From: Glutamicibacter sp. JL.03c
GTDB lineage: Bacteria > Actinomycetota > Actinomycetes > Actinomycetales > Micrococcaceae
NCBI RefSeq assembly: GCF_025854375.1
Contig: NZ_CP107575.1
Coordinates: 682,001 to 746,000, forward strand
Direction: 5' to 3'
Length of the DNA: 64,000 bases
In this document: piece by piece, positions 39,134 to 48,704 of the stretch
Layout: every line of letters starts with the position of its first letter
Position numbering within the stretch: the stretch's first letter is position 1
Notes under the pieces: generated by a model
What the model saw: only the letters and a program-made list of their open reading frames with translations
The model's database searches: none
Told to the model about the DNA's origin: nothing
Position numbers and translations under genes: made by a program

Positions 39134-42100
39134 TCAATCGTTGCGGGAAGGTATGCGTTGCCAGCCGGGCGCCAGAGTCTGGACGTCCTTCCCCGGAATC
39201 CAGGTGCGGACTTGAGACCGGACGAGAGCTCCGGGATAATATGTGCTCCAACCTATTTCTCGGTATACATCCTTTCCCGTGTTTTCGACCCAGATCAATG
39301 ACTTTTGCTCAGTGGTCAGCCAGGTCTGCAGGAAATCCTTTTCCATTAGGAGCTCGTTCTGGCCGACGTCGATCGAATGCCGTAGAACCGCGATGAGCCG
39401 GCCGCTTGTATCGGTCCATCCGTTGCGACCGTTCCAATGGAGAGCACCTGGTGTGGCGCCAAAGAACTCAGGAGCCGGAGCATCAAACGAGATTGTTTCG
39501 AGGTTGCCTGGGGCATACTCGTTCTCGCCGCGAAGCTCCCAGATTGCTGGGCGTGTCGGAACACTCAGTGGGTTTGTCCACTCATAATCGACTACATGCA
39601 ACGTTTCACCGTGGTGGTGTCCGAACGGGAACTCGCCGACGTACCCGTTGTAGCTCATTGGGAGCCGGGACATGTCAAGATCGTTGATCAAGTCCTGTTT
39701 TTCAAGCTCTCCATGGGCGATGGAAAGATCGTCGGTACTCACGAAGTGGGCGTAGAGATTTGACCAGACGGTGTGGGTCCGCTTGTTATTGTCGTCAATG
39801 AGATCCCAAGTGTATGACCCCGATAGAACGATGAAGGGGATCCCGTCCCGTTCGGCAGAAGTGATGTCGATGGTAGGCAGATCAGAGTCATCGGCCACCC
39901 AACTGGCATCAGTTCTTCCGTTCTTTGCATTCCAGTTATAGGCCGGCACCCAGAGTCGGGGTGCATCGCTCGCGGGTTCGAATTCGGTAACTGTCGGGTC
40001 AACTTGCCGGAGGATAGAGGAATCGGGCCCGGGAACGGCTGGCGCTGGGGGTTCCCAAGATTTTTTGGACTTGGGCGCGTGGTCGGATAGGTGGCCGATG
40101 AGGCGGTTGAGTGCGATCCATTGGTACTTTTTGCCGATTCGCTCGATCCACTTTGGCTTGGCACGACCTGGTCCGTACTTTCCCAACACGTAGCCATCGA
40201 AGCCTGAATGTAGGTCGGGGCGGTAACCGAGCCGGATGATCTCCGCGACCACCCATCGTGCGCCAGCTGCGGCATCGATCTCCGGACGGTCAAGAAGTTC
40301 GTGCTTGAGCTTGTAGACGAAGAAGTCGTCGATTGTGGTGGAGTACACGACCTTCGGGTAGTCGCGATTGTCATAGCGGGCAATATCCTCCTCCGTAGGC
40401 CAAGTCAGAGGCCAATCACTGCTGTAAGGAGGGCGAAACTTGTCAGCTGTTACATCTGCGGAGAGCGCTTTGCGATCGTGCGCTGCTTCGAGAATGGATC
40501 GGGCGGCATCGCGAACGGCGGCATTTGAAGTAAGACCTGCGGTAGGGGTGAAGAACTTTTCCCACACGACACTGGCTGCTGCGGCCCAATCCACACCACT
40601 ACCTGTGGCTAAGAGTGCCGAGTAGACGACCGAAAGAGCTCGTTCGACAACCCATTCGTCGTCGACTACGCAGAATTGTTCGAGCAGAGTAGCGGCCTGA
40701 TCGGGGTGACGAGCCAGTAAGCGGGCTGCGGCGATTGTGGCTGGCTCACGAACGCGTCGGTCAGTAGCACTCGTCGCCCACAGCAATGTGTTGACCCACA
40801 AGCGTGTCGTCTCCGCGCCGACAGCATCGAGCGGTTTCTCGCTCGCCCAGCGGATCAGGCGGTCGACCGCTCCGCTTGTGCCGTGACTTGTGTGCAGCCA
40901 CCCAGCGAGGAATTGATCTCTCGACGCCATAGTGAGGCTGCTGAGGAACTTATAGAGGAAGTCGGCATTGAGTGGATGACTGGGGCGTGCTGCAAGCCTG
41001 AACAGCATCGTGAGGCCTGCGTCGAAGGTCTCACTTCGGTGCAGAGCATTGGTAATAATGCTTCCCGTATCGAGAGTAATGGAAGATGTGGAACGCCATG
41101 CTATGCCTGCGATGATGGCAGCGTCGCGCTTGGGGATGTCGGGAATTTCCTCAGCGAAGGCTGTCAACTCGATACCGAAGCGTTCGGCGATTACGACCGA
41201 TGTGGCTTCGAGGAGGCCGACATCGATGGTCGAGCCGAGACCGATGATCTGCCCGAGGCGGCCGGAGAGTTGGGCACGAATGCCATTTATGTCGCGCACT
41301 TGAGCGAGCGCGTCTGAGACGATCAGGTGGTGGCCGATGCGCTCGAATGCAATGGTGATGATGTCGGTGCCATAAGGACTGCTATCGGGGATGACGTCTT
41401 CTTCGACTAGGCCCTGTGCGATGAGTCCATCGAGCAGTGATTTCTCGGCGCTGTTGGCGGACCAGATCGGGCTCAGTTCGGCTTGGGCGGCGACTCGGGT
41501 GAGAGGGGCTCCGTCTTGGTTTGCGATTGCGCTTGCCAAAGAGTGCATAGAACGGTGGACGATCTGGTCGGATACCGAGGCGTCGACGCGATTACTAATA
41601 GTTTCGTTCGCGTGCCCGAGGACCATTTTGGCGAGCTCACCCAGCCCCATGTTGGCTTGGTCTAGCGAGAGTCGGCCATCGGATTGTAAAGCTTCGCAGA
41701 CCAACCGGAGGTAGAGCGGGTTATCGAACTCACCGTGGATCGGCGGCGATGTCGGAGGTTCGAGACCGTAGTACGTGGCATAGTCGCTGACCGCCTCGAA
41801 CTCGACACCCTCGAAACCTGTGTGCTCGAACCGAGGAATAGACAAGCCTGGAGGGACTACTTGAGTGACGTAATGGGTGCGTGCAGTCAGCAGCAGTCGA
41901 ATATGTGGGTATCTGGTGATGATGGAGACAAGACGAGCGAGATTGTCCCGCCAAACGGATCGAGGACGGGTTTCGTTGAGCGCATCGATGACGAGGAGGG
42001 TGGGTGCTCCTGTGGCGCGCGCACTTTGATCAAGAAGAGCGATCGTCTCTTCGCTAGTCAGATCTGCCGGCATTTGAAGAACGTCGCGGAGATGTGTGAG

Positions 42101-43303
42101 CGGGTCGTTGTCATTGAACCAGCGACCGTGCATCATGACGCTAGGCAGACCTCTCTGCAGGCGGTAGTCGACGACATCGAGGGCGAGGTAGGTCTTGCCT
42201 ATGCCGGCGGGCCCGGTCATTAGCGCTACTTGAGAGTTGGCGAGTGTACCGAGGGGGCTGATGAGGAGCTTGGCGGCAGTTTCGAGTTTGCCGTCCAAAG
42301 CACGGAGAGCGTCGACGGCTTCCGCAGGAAAACGTACAAAGTATTCGCTCTGGTACTGCCTCCAACTAGGTGTGTCCCAATCCTCATGCGTGGCATTCAT
42401 CTGTGCGGTCTCGGCAGCCTCCTGCTCTCTGACCACAGCTATTGTGTCGGTTAGCGCCGTACCGAGAGTTCGATACTCACCTTCGGTTCGTGCACGCTCC
42501 CAATTTTTGAGGGCCTGGATGACGGCCGTGGCAGCGTCAAGCACGGTGCCTAGATCAGCGGCCGTTGCATCGGTTCGGGCGTGTTGCAGACGTTTTGATA
42601 CTTCCGAGAGCTCATCGACCTGTTCCAGGACGGCATCCCACCAATCATCATCGGAACATAGTGCAGCGATGTTCTGAGACGCAGGAACGTTTACGTTCAG
42701 CTCTGGCATATATCGCGGGCTGGCGGCGTTGGTTGCGTCTTGCAATCGGTCCATCCACCACTGGTGGGAGAGCACGTCGGCGTCGAACCAATACCTCCGT
42801 TGGGCACCGGAATTGTCTAACCGAGCTAGGCGCGTGGCTGTGTTTGACGCCCATTCAAACTCGAATACGACGGTCATCTCCCGATCGGACGCCATCGTCT
42901 GCCAATTATTGAGCCAACCATCAGAGTCGTTTATTTTCTCCAGTAACGATTTCCCTTTGCCGCTTGTGCGTCCGGTCGGGTCACAAGGGATCGCGATGGT
43001 GTACTTTGTTAGATTCGGATGGTTGGTGAGAGCTGCCCTCACGGAGGCATCGAGTTGCGATTTGTCGACATCGGCGTGGTGAGTCCAATACTTCGCTTGC
43101 CAGCCATGCTCGGTGCCGTCGGGAAGGGTCCAGTAGCATTCGACGCCTCCATCACCCCCGGCTCCGTGAAGGGACGCGAAGTTCGCGTCTGCATGCGGAG
43201 GCTCTTGCGCAACCAGCTCGCAGATGAATTGTTCGTACCCATCTCGCTTACCGCCCGGGCCCAGCGAGCGCACGCGTGAATAGTCTATATCTGGAATGTT
43301 CAT
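39134..43303 (-). CDS. STAND NTPase with nuclease-like N terminus (Avs-like)
   Basis: A 1389-residue protein. Residues about 40-110 form a restriction-endonuclease-like domain (GAGGDGGVE with Asp51 and Glu55; GWQAKYW with Gln69-x-Lys71), the layout of Mrr-type nucleases. A P-loop NTPase of the STAND/NACHT kind follows: Walker A TGPAGIGKT (363-371), Walker B LLVIDALNE (436-444). The rest (about 600-1389) is helical, with a beta-rich C-terminal region. This order (nuclease effector, STAND switch, long sensor) is that of Avs anti-phage proteins, in which the sensor recognises a phage protein. GAGGAG stands before the ATG. It is a single gene. Confidence 0.8.
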   Translation of the reverse strand: MNIPDIDYSRVRSLGPGGKRDGYEQFICELVAQEPPHADANFASLHGAGGDGGVECYWTLPDGTEHGWQAKYWTHHADVDKSQLDASVRAALTNHPNLTKYTIAIPCDPTGRTSGKGKSLLEKINDSDGWLNNWQTMASDREMTVVFEFEWASNTATRLARLDNSGAQRRYWFDADVLSHQWWMDRLQDATNAASPRYMPELNVNVPASQNIAALCSDDDWWDAVLEQVDELSEVSKRLQHARTDATAADLGTVLDAATAVIQALKNWERARTEGEYRTLGTALTDTIAVVREQEAAETAQMNATHEDWDTPSWRQYQSEYFVRFPAEAVDALRALDGKLETAAKLLISPLGTLANSQVALMTGPAGIGKTYLALDVVDYRLQRGLPSVMMHGRWFNDNDPLTHLRDVLQMPADLTSEETIALLDQSARATGAPTLLVIDALNETRPRSVWRDNLARLVSIITRYPHIRLLLTARTHYVTQVVPPGLSIPRFEHTGFEGVEFEAVSDYATYYGLEPPTSPPIHGEFDNPLYLRLVCEALQSDGRLSLDQANMGLGELAKMVLGHANETISNRVDASVSDQIVHRSMHSLASAIANQDGAPLTRVAAQAELSPIWSANSAEKSLLDGLIAQGLVEEDVIPDSSPYGTDIITIAFERIGHHLIVSDALAQVRDINGIRAQLSGRLGQIIGLGSTIDVGLLEATSVVIAERFGIELTAFAEEIPDIPKRDAAIIAGIAWRSTSSITLDTGSIITNALHRSETFDAGLTMLFRLAARPSHPLNADFLYKFLSSLTMASRDQFLAGWLHTSHGTSGAVDRLIRWASEKPLDAVGAETTRLWVNTLLWATSATDRRVREPATIAAARLLARHPDQAATLLEQFCVVDDEWVVERALSVVYSALLATGSGVDWAAAASVVWEKFFTPTAGLTSNAAVRDAARSILEAAHDRKALSADVTADKFRPPYSSDWPLTWPTEEDIARYDNRDYPKVVYSTTIDDFFVYKLKHELLDRPEIDAAAGARWVVAEIIRLGYRPDLHSGFDGYVLGKYGPGRAKPKWIERIGKKYQWIALNRLIGHLSDHAPKSKKSWEPPAPAVPGPDSSILRQVDPTVTEFEPASDAPRLWVPAYNWNAKNGRTDASWVADDSDLPTIDITSAERDGIPFIVLSGSYTWDLIDDNNKRTHTVWSNLYAHFVSTDDLSIAHGELEKQDLINDLDMSRLPMSYNGYVGEFPFGHHHGETLHVVDYEWTNPLSVPTRPAIWELRGENEYAPGNLETISFDAPAPEFFGATPGALHWNGRNGWTDTSGRLIAVLRHSIDVGQNELLMEKDFLQTWLTTEQKSLIWVENTGKDVYREIGWSTYYPGALVRSQVRTWIPGKDVQTLAPGWQRIPSRND

Positions 43304-44009
43304 GCGGACTCCTCACGGACTTGGTGATCATTGATCAATGCCAAGGACAGGTAGGTAAGTGATTGACAGGGACCCACTCGAATAAGTAACCCCAATAATT
43401 AATACTAAGCCCTAGTCTCAGCATTCAGTATCCAATTAAATTTTGAATTTCAATAATCTGGCTGAGAATGCTTTCTTAAAAGATGCCGCGCAGTTTTGGG
43501 GCCGTGGAGCGCTGCTGGACCCACCTAGCTGCATGTCGCATTCGACGAAGGGCTGTATCGCTCGGCCGGTGGACTCTGTGGATTCTCCATCCCAACCCGT
43601 TCCTCGATTTCGCGGCGCACGCAAGAGCACACGTGGTCGCAGTTTACTTCACGAGTGGCCAACTTGGTCCGGGCATGTGTCAAGGTAAAGCTGTCGAAGT
43701 ATCTGATTGCGACGAGCTCAGACTCCTCTATTTCCCGCATTGAGCAAATGTATGACGACAGCCTGCTCTCACGAGCGCACGCTGGCCTCCGGCGACAGAG
43801 CCTAAAGGAAAAACGAGTATCTCCGGTACGCGCAAAACGATGGCACTGAGGACGTGGTCAGTAGCCAACTGACCTTGTCCTGCAATTGCAGTGATCACCG
43901 CAACCCACTGGTACAAGCGGAACTTAGCTTTGAAATCTTCTCTGAGCTGCCAGGGCGCGGTCATTCTGGCTTCAGACGCGGACGACGACTAGCGCGTTGT
44001 GCCGGTGCC
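43304..44009. other. Gene-poor stretch upstream of the STAND gene
   Basis: About 700 bp. The first part should hold the promoter of the leftward STAND gene. Several short frames on both strands (up to 86 codons) show no recognisable protein. It borders decayed gene pieces and is probably degraded sequence. Confidence 0.4.
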
Positions 44010-44358
44010 AGTGCTGAGGGTAGCCAAATCAATATCGCGGCGGGAATGGTGTCATGCCGCAGTTGGTGCTGGCAATCAGCTTGTCAGCACCTACATTTTC
44101 GAGTGCGTTTCGCAGGGTCTGGGGTGCTTCCTCCGCACTCTCCACAATGTCATTGGCCACGTCGATCGCGCCGAGAATCACTTGCTTGCCGCGGACCAAT
44201 GAAATGACCTCAAGCGGAACATTCGAGTGATGGGACTCCAGCGAAACGGTATCGATGGCGGAAGCTTGCAATAGAGGGAAGGACTTCTCGTACTGGCGCC
44301 ACTGTGCGCCCAAGGTGACTTTCCAATCGTTGTTCGCCTTGAAGGCGTAGCCAAAGGA
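44010..44358 (-). pseudogene. Relic of a second mesD (methionine synthase) gene
   Basis: The minus strand encodes FGYAFKANNDWKVTLGAQWRQY and on through TVSLESHHSNVPLEV to IASTNCGMTPFP, closely like residues about 215-319 of the intact mesD at 48691-49731. N- and C-terminal parts are missing and the frame breaks near 44029. The difference from the intact copy is large enough that this is not a recent duplication. Confidence 0.85.
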
Positions 44359-44775
44359 TCATTGGTTGCATTGCATAAAATATTCATTCTGTCTGTTTCT
44401 GATACGCGCGTTCCAGAAGTCCGCCTGATTTGGGTTTTCAGTATCGACTAGGCGCCTCGGGTGCATTCTCAGTTGTGAGGCTAACGCATCGGCCAGTGCA
44501 GTAATTTTCTGAGGCCAGGGTAAGGTTTTTCGTCCTGGCGTGTAGCCCTGGAGGAAAGCAGTATCGTCGCTTTTGCGCCGAAACGCATCTATCCACTCGA
44601 TACAAGGAGCTTCGGGTATTGCCTGCTTGACCGTGAGCGATGTCGGGGAGTGTGTTCTCTTCTTAGCGCATGGTAGCCAGACGTCGTCGCTGGTTTCCTC
44701 GTTCGCGTCGAACCACGTACGACAATCTAAGACGACGGGAAGGACGAGAATGTCACTAGGTTCCGTGGGTTTCAT
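44359..44775 (-). pseudogene. Diverged YdeI/OmpD-associated family gene
   Basis: A 138-codon frame whose order matches YdeI-like proteins: WFDANEETSDDVWLPCAKK, then PCIEWIDAFRRKSDDTAFLQGYTPGRKTLPWPQK, then LRMHP. Several normally conserved residues are altered (PxRR has become PGRK, GWID has become EWID), and the C terminus runs into the mesD relic at 44358. I think it is a decaying gene. The function of the family is poorly known (bacteriocin or peptide resistance has been suggested). Confidence 0.5.
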
Positions 44776-44934
44776 TTCCTCGTGAACGTGCGAAGAGCGA
44801 AAATGCGCAAGGTATTTGCATGACCCCTAGCGCATAATAGAGGAATTTTTACGTTTTGAGAAAGTGCCAGATAATCGGAAAATTATTTTGTCTTGTAGTA
44901 AATTAGCGAATCCATTTATTTGATCATCAAACAT

Positions 44935-44941
44935 CGTCGCA
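44935..44941 (+). repeat. 7-bp target duplication, left
   Basis: CGTCGCA directly abuts the left end (TGTTTAGCAG) of the IS481-like element. The same seven bases directly follow the right end at 46760-46766, showing transposition into a CGTCGCA target. Confidence 0.85.
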
Positions 44942-45058
44942 TGTTTAGCAGAGGTATTTGGTATCACCTGTGCGCGCATCGGATGTGAAATCTCGTCACT
45001 TCGTAGACACTGAAACTCATCGCTTCGTGGACAGTGGATCTCAATACTTTGTATGTCC
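44942..45058 (+). repeat. Long left terminal inverted repeat
   Basis: It matches the reverse complement of 46643-46759 with scattered differences over about 115 bp, including the shared block TGTGAAATCTCGTCACTTCG. Confidence 0.85.
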
Positions 45059-45128
45059 TGTCTCAAGACTTTGTGGACACACGATCTCATAAGATCGTGG
45101 ACACGATGTCTCCTACCCTCGTGGACAT
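44999..45128 (+). repeat. Array of six 24-bp units in the left IS end
   Basis: CTTCGTAGACAC (44999), CTTCGTGGACAG (45023), CTTTGTATGTCC (45047), CTTTGTGGACAC (45069), GATCGTGGACAC (45093) and CCTCGTGGACAT (45117) start 24, 24, 22, 24 and 24 bp apart. The spacers share a CTC(A/C) core. They look like repeated transposase-binding sites. The right end has two clear and one weak copy in inverse orientation (46643-46702). Confidence 0.75.
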
Positions 45129-45160
45129 TCGAGACGTGATTTTCAGGCACGCTCATTTCC

Positions 45161-46601
45161 ATGCCTAACGCACTCTCTCCAGGCCTGCGCGCGATGATCA
45201 TCAGTTTCGATCCGACACCACCCGATGCCCTGACGGTCAGCGAATTCTGCAAGACCCAGAAAATCTCGCGAAGTATCTTCTACCGCATCCGCGAACGAGC
45301 CAGCCAAGAATCAGCCGGCGCGCTCCACCCACGTTCCACGGCCCCAAAGTTGCCTTCCAGACGCTACGGTCCCGACGTGATCAACGAATTGGTCAGGATC
45401 CGCAAAGAACTCAAGAAGGACGGCTAGGACAACGGACCGAAGACCATCCATTACGAAGCGACCATCCTGGACGAATTCCCTGGCGGCCAGATCCCGTCCG
45501 TCGCGACCATTGCCAGGCTGCTTTGTCGGGCATGTTGAACGAAGTCCCCGCAAACGCCCAAAATCCTCCTACGTCCCCTTCGTGCGCTCTGCTGCCATGG
45601 CACTGTGGCAACTCGACGCGTTCGAGTACAGAACCCTCTCCGACCAGGTGGTGACCGTCTACCAGCTCATCGACGATGCGACCCGATTCGATGTGGGCTC
45701 CAACGCGTATTCACGCCACGAGAACAGCGGCGATGCGCAACAGGTGCTCGCACGTGCCATCAGTGAATACGGGCCGCCCAAGGAAGTTCTCAGCGATAAC
45801 TCCAAGGCGTTCAACCAGCTTCGCGGCGGAACCATCGGCATCGTGGAAGCCTATCTGGCGTCACAGGGAAGCATGCCGATCACGGGGTTGCCGGGCAGGC
45901 CGACAACTCAGGGCAAGAATGAACGTTCGCACCAGACCCTACAGCAGTTCCTCAAAGCAAACAGGCCGCAAAATCTTGCCGACGTGCAGAAGCTGCTTCG
46001 ACGCTACCGCGAGCACTACAACCAGCGCCGCCCCCATCAATCCCTGAACCAGGCAACCCCGCAGAAGGCCTGGGAGCTGTTGGAGCACACACCGGCTACC
46101 GAGCCGATACCGATGGTGGTGCTGGAAGCCAAGGCTGCTGAATACCTGATGAAGCGCCGACTCGGCGGCGCGGCGGCGAACCGCGCTGACCTAGTCGTTT
46201 CGAAAACCGGCGACATCCTGAAGAAGCTCACGAAGCAGCACGAGCCTGACATGGACCGGGAAAGCCATCAACTACTGGTGCGGGTCAATAAGGACAACTG
46301 CCAAGCCTATTATCGGGGCAAGCAGATCTCACTGCCGCAGACCTATGCCGACCGGCAGTTCCTGAGGACCATCACCGACGACGAATTCATCTTGTCGGAC
46401 CCCGATCCTGCGGAAGTGGTGTTGAGCTTCCCGTTGCCGATGGTGGCATTGCGCGTTCATCAGCGGTTTGTGTCCTCGTACTCGATCAGGGGAATTCACT
46501 TGGCGAACCCGACAAAACAGTGGATCCGGAAGGCCGCCGAATACCAAGCCCAGTACGAGGCGCGGGAAGAAGGCATGCCAGAGGTATTTGATTATCGGTA
46601 G
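45161..46601 (+). pseudogene. IS481-family transposase, broken
   Basis: The N-terminal helix-turn-helix part (LTVSEFCKTQKISRSIFYRI) runs from 45161 to an in-frame TAG at 45425-45427. Beyond it the same frame continues (DNGPKTIHYEATILDEFPGGQIPSVATIARLL) until a frameshift near 45525 moves to the frame that stays open to 46601. The DDE core is intact there: LWQLDAFEY (Asp), LSDNSKAF (Asp) and QGKNERSHQTL (Glu). A C-terminal domain of about 170 residues follows. As it stands the protein cannot be made whole. Confidence 0.85.
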
Positions 46602-46642
46602 TTAGCTGTCGCCGGCGGCGCTCGAAGGGGAGCCGCCGGTAG

Positions 46643-46759
46643 CTGTGTATAAAGTATTGAGATCCACTGTCCACGAAGCCATGAGTTTCAGTGTCTACGA
46701 AGTGACGAGATTTCACACCGTTTCGGTACACAGGTGCTACCAAATACCACTGCTAAACA
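46643..46759 (-). repeat. Long right terminal inverted repeat
   Basis: The inverse partner of 44942-45058, carrying CTGTCCACGAAG (46667) and GTGTCTACGAAG (46691), 24 bp apart, plus a weaker unit at 46643. Confidence 0.85.
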
Positions 46760-46766
46760 CGTCGCA
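46760..46766 (+). repeat. 7-bp target duplication, right
   Basis: CGTCGCA directly after CTGCTAAACA, identical to 44935-44941. Confidence 0.85.
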
Positions 46767-46851
46767 GACCAGAGTCACTCTTGTGGAACTTTCTGACGCC
46801 TTTCAGATTGGCCTGCTCGTAGCGATTCGCACTTCATGAAGCAGGAAGATT

Positions 46852-48084
46852 TTGAAATCTAAAATTTGTGCCACCGTACTCTCTACGGCTCTAGCCTCAG
46901 GTCTTCTATTGACCGGAGCCGCAGCGCAAGCTATTGAAGCTATTGACGATGTTCTCGTCGTTGAAGAAACGGTAGTGGCGTCTCCGGATGCAGAAGTGTC
47001 GGTCAAAAATCTGGCGGAGCCTGCTGCCGTCGACAGTGCCGCTGCGCAGTCGCCGTCGGTGACTTGGGCCGAAACTGAAACTTCCTCGGAGTCTGCCGTA
47101 GGGGATTCCTCCGTTGATGTTGCGCCGCTAGTGGAAGAGGCACCGGCTCCATCTGTCGAGTCCTCACTTGAAACTGTCGAGTCTGAAGTAGAAGTGTCCC
47201 AGGAGGCTGTAGTTTCCGAGCCGGCCGCAGAGGAAACACTGGCATCACCAACTGAGGTGCAGAAAGCACCGGAGCCGGCGACTCCGGTAACCAAGTGTGC
47301 GGCGCCTACATCTCCTGAGCCTACGAAGGCATCATCAACCTCCTTCGGGGTCGTATCTATTGACGATCGCTGGGACGAAATTGATGCGCTGTTACCGGAA
47401 GGCACCGAAAAATGGAGTGACACTCAGTGGGAAGAATTTGATAATTCCGAAGCCGGGCAAGAATACAACCGGCGGGTCGAGGAGCTATTAGCCGAAGAGT
47501 TTTCGGCTGACGATGATTATGAATTAACTGAGGAAGAGCGGGCGTTCTGGGATACCATTCTCAATGCGCTCCCATAGGATAGCTTCGAATGGGACGACGC
47601 TCAGTGGGAAGCGTACTTCCGCAGCGATGCTGGTCATTATCTGGTTGCTCAGTTCTTGTCATTGATCGCCGACTACATCGAAACCGACGAGGATGCCGCG
47701 GACTTCAAAGAATTCCTCGAAGAAGTCTATGCCAACGACCCTGAGCAGCTCGCGTACTACCTTGAACTGTATCTAGGTATCACCCCGGAGACCTCGGGTG
47801 GTTCAACCCACGGATCTGAGACGGTGAACGAGCCTGTCGCCTCGGAAAGTTCGAGCCCGGTGGGCAAAGCAGAGATCAAGCCTGCCGGTTCAATCGGTAA
47901 GACGATTGTCAGCAAGGCCAAAGCGGCGAAGAAGCCAGCATCAACCGTTGTTGCCTCTTCCGCAGAATCACCAGTTCTTGCGGACACCGGCTTTGAAGGC
48001 GCTTGGACCGCCGGGCTTGGCGGGCTACTAGCCGTTGGAGGCACCGTCATTGTGGCACGCTCCCGCAAGACCTCGGCGAAGTAG
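46852..48084 (+). pseudogene. Cell-wall surface protein with in-frame stop
   Basis: One continuous frame of 410 sense and nonsense codons is interrupted by a TAG at 47575-47577 (codon 242). It starts at a TTG (46852) with GGAAG ahead. Residues 1-26 are a signal peptide (KSKICATVLSTALASGLLLTG, then AAAQA). Then come an acidic Ala/Pro/Glu/Val-rich stalk and two W-x-D-x-QWE repeats, one on each side of the stop (KWSDTQWEEF and EWDDAQWEAY). The C terminus has a sorting signal: VLADTG, a hydrophobic stretch and SRKTSAK, an LAxTG type for a class E sortase. Without readthrough the product would be secreted but not anchored. Confidence 0.8.
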
Positions 48085-48099
48085 TCCACACACAGATTA

Positions 48100-48150
48100 A
48101 ATAGCTGACGCTGGGGATCACCTGTTGGTGGTTCCCAGCGTCAGCTATTG
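48100..48150. terminator. Bidirectional terminator, surface protein / flavin reductase
   Basis: A 16-bp perfect stem (48100-48115, AATAGCTGACGCTGGG, with 48134-48149), extended inward by GATCACC/GGTGGTT, lies between two convergent genes. Confidence 0.88.
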
Positions 48151-48155
48151 GTGTA

Positions 48156-48704
48156 TTAGTGTCCCAAATGCGAGCCAGCATTCAGGTGATGCCACGAACG
48201 GTTATGGTAAACCAACGCGTCACCAAGCTCGCCTGGTTGGGCGTCTCGTGCAATGTGTGACTGCAGACCGCGGGCCACAATGACCGTTGAAGTCCCTGCC
48301 TGGATGCGCTCTACAACCTCACACCGTACCCAAGCACGGACGTCATCAAAGACCGTTTCACCGGTGCTCAAATGAGTCCACGTCTGGTCCTGAGCAAATC
48401 GATCCACACCGCTGGTAGCGCCCAACTTAGCCAGCTCAATGTCATGCACATCCAAGGAATGAACGACTACAGTTTCGGCGCGAGAGAGTACGTCAGAGGC
48501 TGAAGAGAGTGCCGAAATCGAGAAAACCAGCAACGGTGGATCAACGCTGATCGAAGCCACCGATGTTGCAGTCAGGACTACCGGCCCGTCGCCTGCATCA
48601 GCAGTAATGACGCTAACTCCACCGGGGTGCCCACGAAAGACTGCTTTGAAGTCTTCTGCGGGCAGGGAATCGGTGGCTTCAATCGTGACTTTAGACGCTG
48701 GCAC
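48156..48704 (-). CDS. Flavin reductase-domain protein of the mes operon
   Basis: A 182-residue FMN-binding split-barrel protein of the flavin reductase family (FRGHPGGVSVITADAGDGPVVLTATSVASISVDPPLLVFSIS). I place the start at the GTG at 48704, seven bases after AGGAG; TTG codons at 48707 and 48710 are closer to it. It overlaps the 3' end of mesD by 14 bp. It probably supplies reduced flavin, fitting the oxygen requirement reported for MesD/MesX; this link is inference. Confidence 0.88.
   Translation of the reverse strand: MPASKVTIEATDSLPAEDFKAVFRGHPGGVSVITADAGDGPVVLTATSVASISVDPPLLVFSISALSSASDVLSRAETVVVHSLDVHDIELAKLGATSGVDRFAQDQTWTHLSTGETVFDDVRAWVRCEVVERIQAGTSTVIVARGLQSHIARDAQPGELGDALVYHNRSWHHLNAGSHLGH

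Larger units (their letters stand above)
44942..46759 (+). mobile_element. IS481-like insertion sequence, 1,818 bp
   Basis: The element runs from TGTTTAGCAG (44942) to CTGCTAAACA (46759), with the TG...CA ends common in DDE elements. Its terminal inverted repeats are unusually long (about 115 bp, imperfect) and contain tandem copies of a 24-bp unit. A perfect 7-bp target duplication flanks it. It carries one transposase gene, broken by a stop and a frameshift. Confidence 0.85.

Noticed and set aside
44999-45128. CRISPR-like array
   Set aside because: The units are 24 bp apart with degenerate repeats and no unique spacers of constant length. They lie in an IS end and recur inverted at the other end, so they are transposon ends.
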